Part shown: piece by piece, positions 27,137-34,295 of the stretch | Layout: every line of letters starts with the position of its first letter | Position numbering within the stretch: the first letter of the stretch is position 1 | Origin: Spirochaetae bacterium HGW-Spirochaetae-1 | GTDB lineage: Bacteria > Spirochaetota > UBA4802 > UBA5550 | Length of the DNA stretch: 64,000 nucleotides | Assembly (NCBI GenBank): GCA_002839375.1 | Contig: PGXY01000001.1 | Span: forward strand, 310,001 to 374,000 | Direction: 5' to 3' | Program-made: the position numbers and the translations under genes | The notes under the pieces: generated by a model | Databases searched by the model: none | The model's input: only the letters and a program-made list of their open reading frames with translations | What the model was told of the DNA's origin: nothing

Positions 27137-27529
27137 ATGCCCTGTATTATGCAGGATAAACCTTATGTACGGATTCATTGCTGGCTGGAGAAGGAAGGAG
27201 GAGTCCTTTTCGGCCTGGGGCGCATGCAGCTTCTCAGGAAGATCGAGGAGTATGGTTCCCTGAAAAAGGCGGCCGAGGAAATGGGCATGTCCTACCGGGG
27301 GGCCTGGGGAAAGATAAAGAGGACCGAGGAATTGCTGGGCAACAACCTGATTGAAAAGATCAGCAACAAAGAAGGATATCGCCTCACGGCATTCGGCAGG
27401 GAGCTCATTGAGATGTATATGAACTGGATCAGCTCAGTGGAGGATTTCGCCTTTGCCAGGGCTGGAGAGATATTTCCCTGGCCTCTTGAAAGTGATAAAG
27501 GATCGGTTTCGCCATCCGACGACGATTGA
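27137..27529 (+). CDS. ModE-like winged-helix regulator (single N-domain)
   Basis: 130 residues. The fold fits the N-terminal DNA-binding half of ModE: FGLGRMQLLRKIEEYGSLKKAAEEMGMSYRGAWGKIK with helix-turn-helix residues about 37-57, then LTAFGRELIEMY. The C-terminal molybdate-binding (TOBE/Mop) half is absent, and no molybdate transport genes are nearby. Such short ModE-like proteins occur widely. It follows the barrel cluster by 45 bases on the same strand, so it may be cotranscribed. The start is 27137 or 27149. Confidence 0.75.
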   Translation: MPCIMQDKPYVRIHCWLEKEGGVLFGLGRMQLLRKIEEYGSLKKAAEEMGMSYRGAWGKIKRTEELLGNNLIEKISNKEGYRLTAFGRELIEMYMNWISSVEDFAFARAGEIFPWPLESDKGSVSPSDDD

Positions 27530-27643
27530 TGTATTTGCACAGATGTCTGCGAAAGCCTTTCATTATCTTGCAATACCCGCTGTAAATCCATATCTTTTTT
27601 AAATAGCAAGACGTATCGATAGTATCTGCCGGATAAAAAATTA

Positions 27644-27693
27644 TTGACAATAGGGGAATATATATTTAAAGTTAACTTTAACTTTAAATATAT
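27644..27693 (+). promoter_or_regulatory. Promoter with nested palindromes of the MerR/acyl-CoA dehydrogenase operon
   Basis: A consensus -35 TTGACA (27644-27649) is followed by a perfect 14-bp inverted repeat ATATATTTAAAGTT / AACTTTAAATATAT (27660-27673 and 27680-27693), inside which TTAAAGTTAACTTTAA (27666-27681) is itself a perfect 16-bp palindrome. A palindrome just after the -35 and over the -10 region is the usual MerR-family operator layout. The MerR gene starts 10 bases later. Confidence 0.75.
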
Positions 27694-27702
27694 GGAGACG
27701 GT

Positions 27703-28113
27703 ATGGCAGAAAATGAAACCTTCACCATATCTGAGCTGGCTTCACAGCTGGATATCAGTGCTTCGACGATCCGCTTTTATGAGGAGAAAGGCCTCATCTC
27801 ACCGGCGCGGACTCCCGGCAACCAGAGAGTGTACAACAAAAAGGACCGTACCAGGCTGAAGCTCATTCTGCGTGGAAAGCATTTCGGTGCGTCACTGGAG
27901 CAGATTTCCGAGATGATAGGTTTTGCCGACAGCGAAATAAATGAAGTGAGTCAGATTCAGAAAAGCCTGGAGTACATAGAGAAGCGTTTTAAGGATATTC
28001 AGCAGAAGCGGGAGGAACTGGCACTTTTCGAGAAGGACCTGCTGGCCCTGCGCGACAATCTCAGGAAAAGGCATGATGAACTGACGGCCAGAAAATCAAA
28101 AAAGGGACAATAG
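27703..28113 (+). CDS. MerR-family transcriptional regulator
   Basis: 136 residues. The N-terminal winged helix is typical: FTISELASQLDISASTIRFYEEKGLI (residues 6-31), then RVYNKKDRTRLKLILRGK. The C-terminus (about 80-136) is one long coiled coil for dimerisation, with no Cys metal site, as in LiuR-like MerR regulators of branched-chain and fatty acid degradation. It sits behind a palindromic promoter (27644-27693) and 39 bases ahead of an acyl-CoA dehydrogenase, so autoregulation and control of that gene are likely. The effector, possibly an acyl-CoA, is inferred. Confidence 0.88.
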   Translation: MAENETFTISELASQLDISASTIRFYEEKGLISPARTPGNQRVYNKKDRTRLKLILRGKHFGASLEQISEMIGFADSEINEVSQIQKSLEYIEKRFKDIQQKREELALFEKDLLALRDNLRKRHDELTARKSKKGQ

Positions 28114-28152
28114 AATAATAACCTTGGCGATGTAAGCGACAGGAGGCATGAC

Positions 28153-29400
28153 ATGTTTGATTTTTTAATGACGGAAGAACAGAAAAAATTGCGCAACGAA
28201 GCGCGGGATTTTACCAGGTGGGTTCCCAGGGAAATGATCCTGGACATGGATGCTGAAAAAATCCAGTTTCCCCATGAATACCTGAAAGAGGCCGGGAGAC
28301 GGAACCTTCTGGGTATACGTCTTCCCGCGGAATACGGCGGGCGGGGCCTTGGCTGGGTCGATGATGTCATTGTCGCCGAGGAGATCGGTGTGGCAAGCTA
28401 TTCTCTCGCCTGCCTTTGGGGCGTGGGTGCCGATATCGTTGCCGAGGCCGTGATTGAGTTCGGCAATGAGGAGCTGAAAAAGGAAATTGTTGTTCCCCTT
28501 TTGAAAGGTGATGTTTACGCCGCGGAATGCCTGACGGAACCCCGGGGCGGGTCCGATTTCTTCGGGGCCGCTACGACGGCCAGAAAAGACGGTGATGACT
28601 GGATACTGACAGGGCAGAAGAGGTTTATCGTCGGTGCCGAGGGAGCCGACTGGTTCCTGGTTTATGCAGTCACCGATCCGTCGGCGCCTCCCCACAAGAG
28701 GATCACGGCCTTCATGGTTCCCCGGACAAAAGGTGTTGAGTCAAAATATATCTACGGACTCATGGGAGTCCGGGGCGGCGGCGCCGGGCGTGTTATATTC
28801 GACGAGGTGCGCGTTCCCGGCCGGTATGCCCTGAACGGCATTAATGGCGGGTATGAGGTTTTTATCAGGATGATGATTCCCGAAAGACTGGGAACGGCGG
28901 CCATGACCATCGGGTCCGTGCGTCCAGCTATAGAGATAGCCACGGCATATACATCGAAGAGAAAGGCCTTCGGTCAGCCCATCATGAATTTCCAGGCCGT
29001 GGGTTTCAAGGTCTCCGATTCGGTGATGAAACTGGACGCCTGCCGGTCCCTGGCATACACAACGGCCCTGGCCGTGGATGCCGGTTCGGTTCATGCCGGG
29101 AGGATACGCCGGATGGTCTCGGAATCGAAGAAATTCATCACTGAGACGGCCTGGGAAATCGCCAATAACTGCATGCAGGTCATGGGCGGAATTGGGTATA
29201 CAAATGTGTATCCCCTGGAAAGGATTGTCAGGGATATCCGGCTTTCCATGATCTGGGTAGGGTCAAATGAAATCATGCAGCTCATTATTCAGAACGAATG
29301 GTACAAGGAATACGCAAAGGTGATATCCAAAGAGAATGTCCGCGACGTGGAGGCCGATGCTGTTAACGCCGATCAGTCCGACGAAAAGATATTTGAATAG
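28153..29400 (+). CDS. Acyl-CoA dehydrogenase
   Basis: 415 residues, full-length acyl-CoA dehydrogenase. FAD-binding strands include AECLTEPRGGSDFFG and ILTGQKRFI; the C-terminal helical domain has RKAFGQPI and MGGIGYTNVYPLERIVRD. The usual catalytic Glu in the YEGT motif is replaced (MIWVGSNEI, Val369), while PERLG supplies Glu244 at the position used by isovaleryl-CoA and long-chain acyl-CoA dehydrogenases. It probably oxidises an acyl-CoA to the enoyl-CoA; chain specificity is unknown. It has a GGAGG site and is cotranscribed with MerR. Odd: a 25-residue acidic tail follows the catalytic domain. Confidence 0.92.
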   Translation: MFDFLMTEEQKKLRNEARDFTRWVPREMILDMDAEKIQFPHEYLKEAGRRNLLGIRLPAEYGGRGLGWVDDVIVAEEIGVASYSLACLWGVGADIVAEAVIEFGNEELKKEIVVPLLKGDVYAAECLTEPRGGSDFFGAATTARKDGDDWILTGQKRFIVGAEGADWFLVYAVTDPSAPPHKRITAFMVPRTKGVESKYIYGLMGVRGGGAGRVIFDEVRVPGRYALNGINGGYEVFIRMMIPERLGTAAMTIGSVRPAIEIATAYTSKRKAFGQPIMNFQAVGFKVSDSVMKLDACRSLAYTTALAVDAGSVHAGRIRRMVSESKKFITETAWEIANNCMQVMGGIGYTNVYPLERIVRDIRLSMIWVGSNEIMQLIIQNEWYKEYAKVISKENVRDVEADAVNADQSDEKIFE

Positions 29401-29477
29401 CCGAGGACACTGTAAAATAGTTTGACAGAAGAGACCTTTTTTTTTATATTTATTCCGGGCACCAGGGAGGGTTAATT

Positions 29478-30194
29478 ATGAAAATTGCATCGGATGTGAG
29501 AGATGGCGCGGCTCTTCCGGTGAGGAGCGGCAATCCATCCCGGAATAACATGCCTCAAGGCGGTCCAGTCAGTAAATCAACGCAGGATAGACTTTTCGAT
29601 CATCAAGTGCAGCAATCCATATTAGCACGTCTTGCCATGGAACGATCAATGGGAGATGCTCTCAGCATCGCCCAGGTCTCGCAGAGCCTGATTCAGAAGG
29701 CCATCATTATTTCCGCACAGCTTCGGAATATCGCATCGCAGGCCATGATCGAGGGTAAAATCGATCAGGCTGCGCTTTCCCAGGCCGTTTCCGAAATTCC
29801 CGGTGATGTGCAGCGTGAGGAACCGGCGGTTGCGGCCCAGCTCCAGAGAGTTATCAATATTCCCGCTGCTGAGATGGGACGCATAAACGCCGCGGGAGAA
29901 ATCGAAGAAATGAGGAAGATCGGCGAGGCCATGACTCTTGGAACAATTCCCTCCGTTGTAGGATTCGACGCCCTTGATGGGCGGCTTCAGGGGAAATCGC
30001 GTGGTGCCGGCGAGATCATTTCGAAGCTCCAGGAAATGATGGGGAAAACTCTGGCGGAATATCCTTCCGGTACGGAAGGGGTGATGACCCCCGTGTCGGC
30101 CCGGACAGCACAGAACATCGTGGAATATCCGAAAACGGCATTAATTGCCCAGGGTAATTTAGCCCGGGAAGCCGTAAATACCATCCTCGATTAA
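29478..30194 (+). CDS. Unrecognised helical protein
   Basis: 238 residues with an AGGGAGGG site before ATG 29478. No signal peptide or membrane segment. The N-terminal 30 residues are Ser/Pro/Asn-rich; residues 50-120 form long amphipathic helices (LSIAQVSQSLIQKAIIISAQL), recalling secreted rod or flagellar-associated coils; the C-terminus is Ala-rich. It ends in A/T-rich repeats. I do not recognise a family, and coding is supported by the ribosome site and intact frame. Confidence 0.5.
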   Translation: MKIASDVRDGAALPVRSGNPSRNNMPQGGPVSKSTQDRLFDHQVQQSILARLAMERSMGDALSIAQVSQSLIQKAIIISAQLRNIASQAMIEGKIDQAALSQAVSEIPGDVQREEPAVAAQLQRVINIPAAEMGRINAAGEIEEMRKIGEAMTLGTIPSVVGFDALDGRLQGKSRGAGEIISKLQEMMGKTLAEYPSGTEGVMTPVSARTAQNIVEYPKTALIAQGNLAREAVNTILD

Positions 30195-30384
30195 TTTTTT
30201 ATCATAAAAATTATTGAAAAGCGGTAATTATCTTGACTTTTTTAAATTAATTATTTATTTAATTATCTCAGGTATCCCACATGCCGTTCCTTTTCAGTAT
30301 TATCTCAAAAGCAGTGTAATTGATTTTTCAGCACCATGTCGGGTGGGGGTTTAAATAATTAATTTTTTTTCAATTTTGGAAAAA

Positions 30385-30432
30385 AATTAATTTACTTAAT
30401 TAATTTACTCAATTAATGTAGTAAATTAATTG
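30385..30432. repeat. 13-bp direct repeats and inverted repeat
   Basis: AATTAATTTACTT (30385-30397) and AATTAATTTACTC (30398-30410) are tandem 13-bp copies, followed by a degenerate third. CAATTAAT (30410-30417) and ATTAATTG (30425-30432) form a perfect inverted repeat. It sits 55 bases upstream of the gene at 30487. It may bind a regulator or be a local A/T-rich melting element. Confidence 0.5.
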
Positions 30433-30486
30433 ACTATCGTGCGGGACTCCGGGCCCTGTAATAGAGAATGGTTATTGATAATAGAA

Positions 30487-31311
30487 ATGCCTAAAAAAAG
30501 AGAATTCAAATCCGGGCTGAGAAGTCCGCACACCAATACGGCTCTTGTGATTCCTTTCTATACCGGGGAAAACGGAACTTACTCCCCTGAGAAAAGAATC
30601 GATGGACCCGATATCTATAAAGCCGTCGCAACTTATTATAAATCCCTGGAAGAAAGCAGCCATCGCTATGCGGCATCGGAGATGGGCAACTGTTTCGCCG
30701 TTCAGCTGGCGCGACATGTGCTTGATTCCCTGGCGGACCATCCCTCGCCGGTGAAAGCCGACGCCAGACTTTCTGAAGACTTCTATGAATCCGTAGCGGA
30801 CAAAATAAAAAAGATATCCCTGTTCGATGAGATCAACAACGATGAAGATATTCTTCTTATTCATCTGAAGCAGATGGTCTCCTTGTTGAAGAGTTCCGGG
30901 ATTATCTCTGTAAAAAACAGGAAGGTCTCGCGGATCGAAGATGATATTTCCACTCGTTCACTGTATTTTCTGCTCATCAACTCGTTCTGGAACCGGGTCA
31001 GCTGGGAGGATATATTCCCTTCCAATGATGAGGCAGCCCGTGCTCTTCATGCGGACCGTACGATTATGAGGGATCTGCTGCTCAGGCAGAAGAAAAGGGT
31101 TTTCATTCATAAGCTGGCCAATGAATTTTTTGAAATGACCGGATTTGCGGCGGAAAATGATCTCATGTCCATTTCTTTTCTTGATTTCTATCTTTTCTCC
31201 TGGTTGAAACATTTTAATGTAATCCGATATATCGAATCTTCCTCCAGTTATGCCGTATCAATCGAGTTGACCGATATGGGCAGCAGGCTTCTGGCATCAT
31301 TGAATAACTAA
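30487..31311 (+). CDS. Unrecognised protein with a winged-helix-like C-terminus
   Basis: 274 residues from ATG 30487 (an in-frame TTG at 30430 would read through the repeat element). No export signal. The C-terminus (about 220-270) has FSWLKHFNVIRYIESSSSYAVSIELTDMGSRLL, a pattern typical of the wing and last helix of winged-helix domains. The middle is helical. Could be a DNA-binding protein acting on the adjacent repeats, but this is inference. It is followed by a lipoprotein gene 18 bases downstream. Confidence 0.5.
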   Translation: MPKKREFKSGLRSPHTNTALVIPFYTGENGTYSPEKRIDGPDIYKAVATYYKSLEESSHRYAASEMGNCFAVQLARHVLDSLADHPSPVKADARLSEDFYESVADKIKKISLFDEINNDEDILLIHLKQMVSLLKSSGIISVKNRKVSRIEDDISTRSLYFLLINSFWNRVSWEDIFPSNDEAARALHADRTIMRDLLLRQKKRVFIHKLANEFFEMTGFAAENDLMSISFLDFYLFSWLKHFNVIRYIESSSSYAVSIELTDMGSRLLASLNN

Positions 31312-31329
31312 TCACACAGGGATAGAATT

Positions 31330-31956
31330 ATGAAAAAGATGGTCCTGTTTATCGCTCTTATTGCAGGCATATCATGCTCATCCTACTCAATTAAAACGGT
31401 TTTTGAAAACTCAAAGGATATATCTCGCCTGAAAAAATCGGGCATACTGTTTCGTATGCCTAACAGCAGCATCGTCCCCTTCTCTGAGAACCAGCTGAAT
31501 CTTCTGTACTTTCTTGAAGGCTATAAGACTGTCAACGATGTCATGATTATTAAAAATCCAGGTATGGAGCTCCAGCAGTATACCTCGGAGATCAATCGCT
31601 TTTATCAGCTATCCGATGAAAACGAGTTTCTGACCTATAAGTCCATGGGTGTGGTCAAACTATATCTTCGTGATAACAGGGAGGCCATAGACAAGATCAT
31701 GCAGGAAAATGGTCTCGACAGTCTTATCCTGTATGAAGTGGACGGACATTATTCCGCTGAACTGCAATATCTGGATATTAATTCAGTAGTGGCGGTGGTT
31801 GATGCGGAAAAGAATATAGTCTTCATGGACCATCAGTCCAACGGCTATGATATTAATGAAATTAACACTGAACGGGTTAGAAAAGCTCTTCTGGACAAAA
31901 TAAGCAACAGGCTCCTCACTACCCTCGATGACATAGGATTTATAAAAGAGAAATAA
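31330..31956 (+). CDS. Lipoprotein of unknown function
   Basis: 208 residues. A signal peptide with a lipobox (LIAGISC, Cys at about 16) indicates a membrane lipoprotein. The mature protein is alpha/beta with no recognised motif. It probably shares a transcript with the gene ending at 31311. Its stop lies eight bases from the 3' end of the convergent tmRNA gene. Confidence 0.6.
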   Translation: MKKMVLFIALIAGISCSSYSIKTVFENSKDISRLKKSGILFRMPNSSIVPFSENQLNLLYFLEGYKTVNDVMIIKNPGMELQQYTSEINRFYQLSDENEFLTYKSMGVVKLYLRDNREAIDKIMQENGLDSLILYEVDGHYSAELQYLDINSVVAVVDAEKNIVFMDHQSNGYDINEINTERVRKALLDKISNRLLTTLDDIGFIKEK

Positions 31957-31964
31957 AAATACTG

Positions 31965-32317
31965 TGGAGACGGCGGGAGTCGAACCCGCGTCCTACAAAA
32001 TAGCCATACAGCGTCTACATGTTTATCCTGCTCATTTATTTCCAACTTTCAGGCCAGGAACAGGAACCGTCATTGAAAGTCTCGCCCCCTGTTGTTTCAC
32101 CCGCCACTCCGGGAGTTGAATATCGGGCTATCCTCTGTATTTGACGCCTCTAAGTATTCCAGAGGAGCGAATATCTTAGAGACGTAGCAGTTCTTAGGCT
32201 GCTAGTGCAAAATTATTGTTTGCAGTTAAATTTTTTCTGCCACGTTTTACGAGATGACAGCGCACTCGACATGCAGCTATACGTCTACACTTGCAGTCGA
32301 AACCATAATTCGTCCCC
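31965..32317 (-). ncRNA. ssrA: Transfer-messenger RNA (tmRNA)
   Basis: 353 nt on the minus strand, from GGGGAC at 32317 to discriminator A at 31965. The tRNA-like ends pair (GGGGAC with GUCUCC) and the 3' part has the T-arm GGGTTCGACTCCC. The CCA end is not encoded. The tag frame (32223-32194) reads GCA AAC AAT AAT TTT GCA CTA GCA GCC TAA, giving ANNNFALAA with the conserved ALAA proteolysis end. Pseudoknot-forming G/C blocks lie between tag and 3' end. tmRNA and SmpB rescue stalled ribosomes and tag truncated proteins for degradation. Confidence 0.96.
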
Positions 32318-32326
32318 TGCACTTAC

Positions 32327-32355
32327 AAAATACAGAGCGACCTTGTTTTTGTCAA
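32327..32355 (-). promoter_or_regulatory. ssrA promoter
   Basis: On the minus strand: -35 TTGACA (32355-32350), a 17-base spacer and -10 TATTTT (32332-32327), ending nine bases before the tmRNA 5' end. A near-consensus sigma-70 promoter, fitting a constitutively transcribed RNA. Confidence 0.85.
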
Positions 32356-32507
32356 TCGATTGCGGGTCCTGTTAGGGATAAACCGGCATATATTCTGAAA
32401 ATTAACGTAAAAGCTCTTTCTCAGGGGGGATATGAATACAAATGATAATTGACATGAGAGATTTTTGATTGAAATGTGTTGTAAATATTATATATCAGGA
32501 TGACGAT

Positions 32508-33047
32508 ATGAAGTCAACAATGCGGCACATCATTACTCTGTTTTTAATACAGCTATTTTTTCTCACCGGCGCCTTTAGTCTCTCCTGCAGTAACAGGGAT
32601 GAGGCTCAGGCCGAGAAGGAAAAGGTAACCGGGGCTTTTCAGGTTGGGGAAAAGGTCGTCCCATTGCAGCTGAACGATATTGTCGGGTCCTGGAGGTTGA
32701 AATATCCTGATAATTACGGCTATGATTTCAGGTTTTACAAAAACTACCGGTCGCTGGTAGTTTTATATCTTAATAATGACGCTCTTCTTTTTAAGGGCGT
32801 GTATACCATTGAAGAAACCAATCAGATACGTATTAATATTTATGAGATGAAAAGGGAAAATAACGTGAAAAACGTTAACGCAGGGAGCGGTTTTATCAAA
32901 GCCAAATCCTCCTATTTTCTTTTCAGAGGGGCTGCCGAAAAGGGGAAAAAACCCGCCACGCTCATACTGAATCCGGTTAAGATATTTATTGACGGCAATG
33001 ATTCCGATGGATATTTCGAACCTGTCATGCGGCTGAAACGATTGTAG
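32508..33047 (+). CDS. Lipoprotein of unknown function
   Basis: 179 residues from ATG 32508, with AGGA seven bases upstream. A hydrophobic signal segment ends in a lipobox-like AFSLSC. The mature part is beta-rich, with DIVGSWRLKYPDNYGYDFRFY resembling lipocalin-like small-ligand barrels (GxW near the start of the fold), but this is weak. It is followed 16 bases later by an alpha/beta hydrolase gene. Confidence 0.6.
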   Translation: MKSTMRHIITLFLIQLFFLTGAFSLSCSNRDEAQAEKEKVTGAFQVGEKVVPLQLNDIVGSWRLKYPDNYGYDFRFYKNYRSLVVLYLNNDALLFKGVYTIEETNQIRINIYEMKRENNVKNVNAGSGFIKAKSSYFLFRGAAEKGKKPATLILNPVKIFIDGNDSDGYFEPVMRLKRL

Positions 33048-33063
33048 GGATTTAGCAGAATTG

Positions 33064-33816
33064 ATGAAAACAGAAAATATACGGATTTTAAATAACAGGG
33101 GACTGGATCTGGCGGGTCGTCATCACGTCGGCAGCGATGCTGCCTCTTCCTGTGTGATTTACAGTCATGGCCTCTTCTCCAGCAAGGATGCCTATAAAAT
33201 AAACCGGCTCTCCGGGGACATCGTGGAGGCGGGATACGGTCTTCTCACCTTTGATTTTTCCTTTGCCGGGGATAATGACCGTAATGTTTCAGAGATATCC
33301 ATCGTGCAGGAGGTGGAGGACCTGCGAAGCGCCGTGCGCTGCATGCTTGAACAGGGTTACTCTTCTGTTCACCTCGTGGGTTCCAGCATGGGTGGGGTTG
33401 TGTCTCTTCTTTTTGCGGCGGATCCCGGTGAAGCGATCATAGAATCCATGGTTATCATTGCCACACCTGTGCAGCTCACCGATATCCTTACTGATTTGCA
33501 CCGGGTGAATATTGACGATCTGCCCGATGAGGGCTATACTTCTATAGAAGGGATTCCCCTGACAAATCGTTTTTTCAAGGAATTAAAATCGATAGATGTG
33601 GCCGGTGCGGTCAGGCGGATCATGGCCCCGGTGCTCATTATCCACGGCGCCGGGGACGCAGTCGTTCCTGCCGCCAATGCCTATGCGATTGAAGGCTTGT
33701 TGAAAGGTGAAAAAAAACTGGTCATGATCGATGACGGCGATCATAATCTTACCAGGGAATCGGATATCGCGATACTGAAAAACCGGATTATACCCTGGCT
33801 GCAGAGAGGATTGTGA
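33064..33816 (+). CDS. Alpha/beta hydrolase
   Basis: 250 residues, single-domain alpha/beta hydrolase. The oxyanion region is YSHGLFSSKDAY, the nucleophile elbow LVGSSMGGVVS, the acid LIIHGAGDAVVP and the His GDHNL. No signal peptide, so cytoplasmic. Close to the YqiA/DUF1749-like or esterase groups; the substrate is unknown. The first ATG at 33064 is preferred to TTG 33061. It lies between a lipoprotein gene and a small membrane protein gene, all on one strand. Confidence 0.85.
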   Translation: MKTENIRILNNRGLDLAGRHHVGSDAASSCVIYSHGLFSSKDAYKINRLSGDIVEAGYGLLTFDFSFAGDNDRNVSEISIVQEVEDLRSAVRCMLEQGYSSVHLVGSSMGGVVSLLFAADPGEAIIESMVIIATPVQLTDILTDLHRVNIDDLPDEGYTSIEGIPLTNRFFKELKSIDVAGAVRRIMAPVLIIHGAGDAVVPAANAYAIEGLLKGEKKLVMIDDGDHNLTRESDIAILKNRIIPWLQRGL

Positions 33817-33820
33817 TCCC

Positions 33821-34210
33821 ATGAATTATTATATATCCCTGTATATTTTAACAGCAGGAATTATTATCACTCTCATGGGAATTATGGAAATTTTGAAGCC
33901 CGTTTTGGCTTTTTCCCTGTGGAAAAGATGGGCAGAACACAGGCTGTTTTTTTTACATGGCATTCTTCTCATGGCGGGCGGATTTCCGCTCACCATCTAT
34001 AGCGGAAGATTTTCCGGTGTCATATTCGCCATAGGAATCATACTGGTGATGACGGGACCCTTTGTTCTTCTCTACCCCGGAAAATTCGCCCGCACATTTC
34101 AAACGGCCTCGGAGGAAATGGATCAGGACGGGGAGAAAAAAATAATTTATATCGAGGCCGTTTTTCGTATTGCCGCGGGAATGCTTTTTATCGGCAGCTA
34201 TGTTTTGTAG
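33821..34210 (+). CDS. Small four-helix membrane protein
   Basis: 129 residues with about four transmembrane helices (residues 4-24, 43-63, 66-88 and 110-128), separated by short charged loops. No recognised motif; layout similar to DUF2065-like or YeaQ-like small membrane proteins. It begins four bases after the alpha/beta hydrolase stop and is probably cotranscribed. Function unknown. Confidence 0.6.
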   Translation: MNYYISLYILTAGIIITLMGIMEILKPVLAFSLWKRWAEHRLFFLHGILLMAGGFPLTIYSGRFSGVIFAIGIILVMTGPFVLLYPGKFARTFQTASEEMDQDGEKKIIYIEAVFRIAAGMLFIGSYVL

Positions 34211-34295
34211 CAGGCCCGGGACGTATCAAGCTGGTTACAGAGTTATTCAGTGAAGCGAATGCATATCAATAATTATTGAACATACAGGAGTCACC

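Noticed and set aside
27137-27529. Full-length ModE controlling molybdate uptake
   Set aside because: The molybdate-binding half is missing and no mod transport or molybdopterin genes are present.
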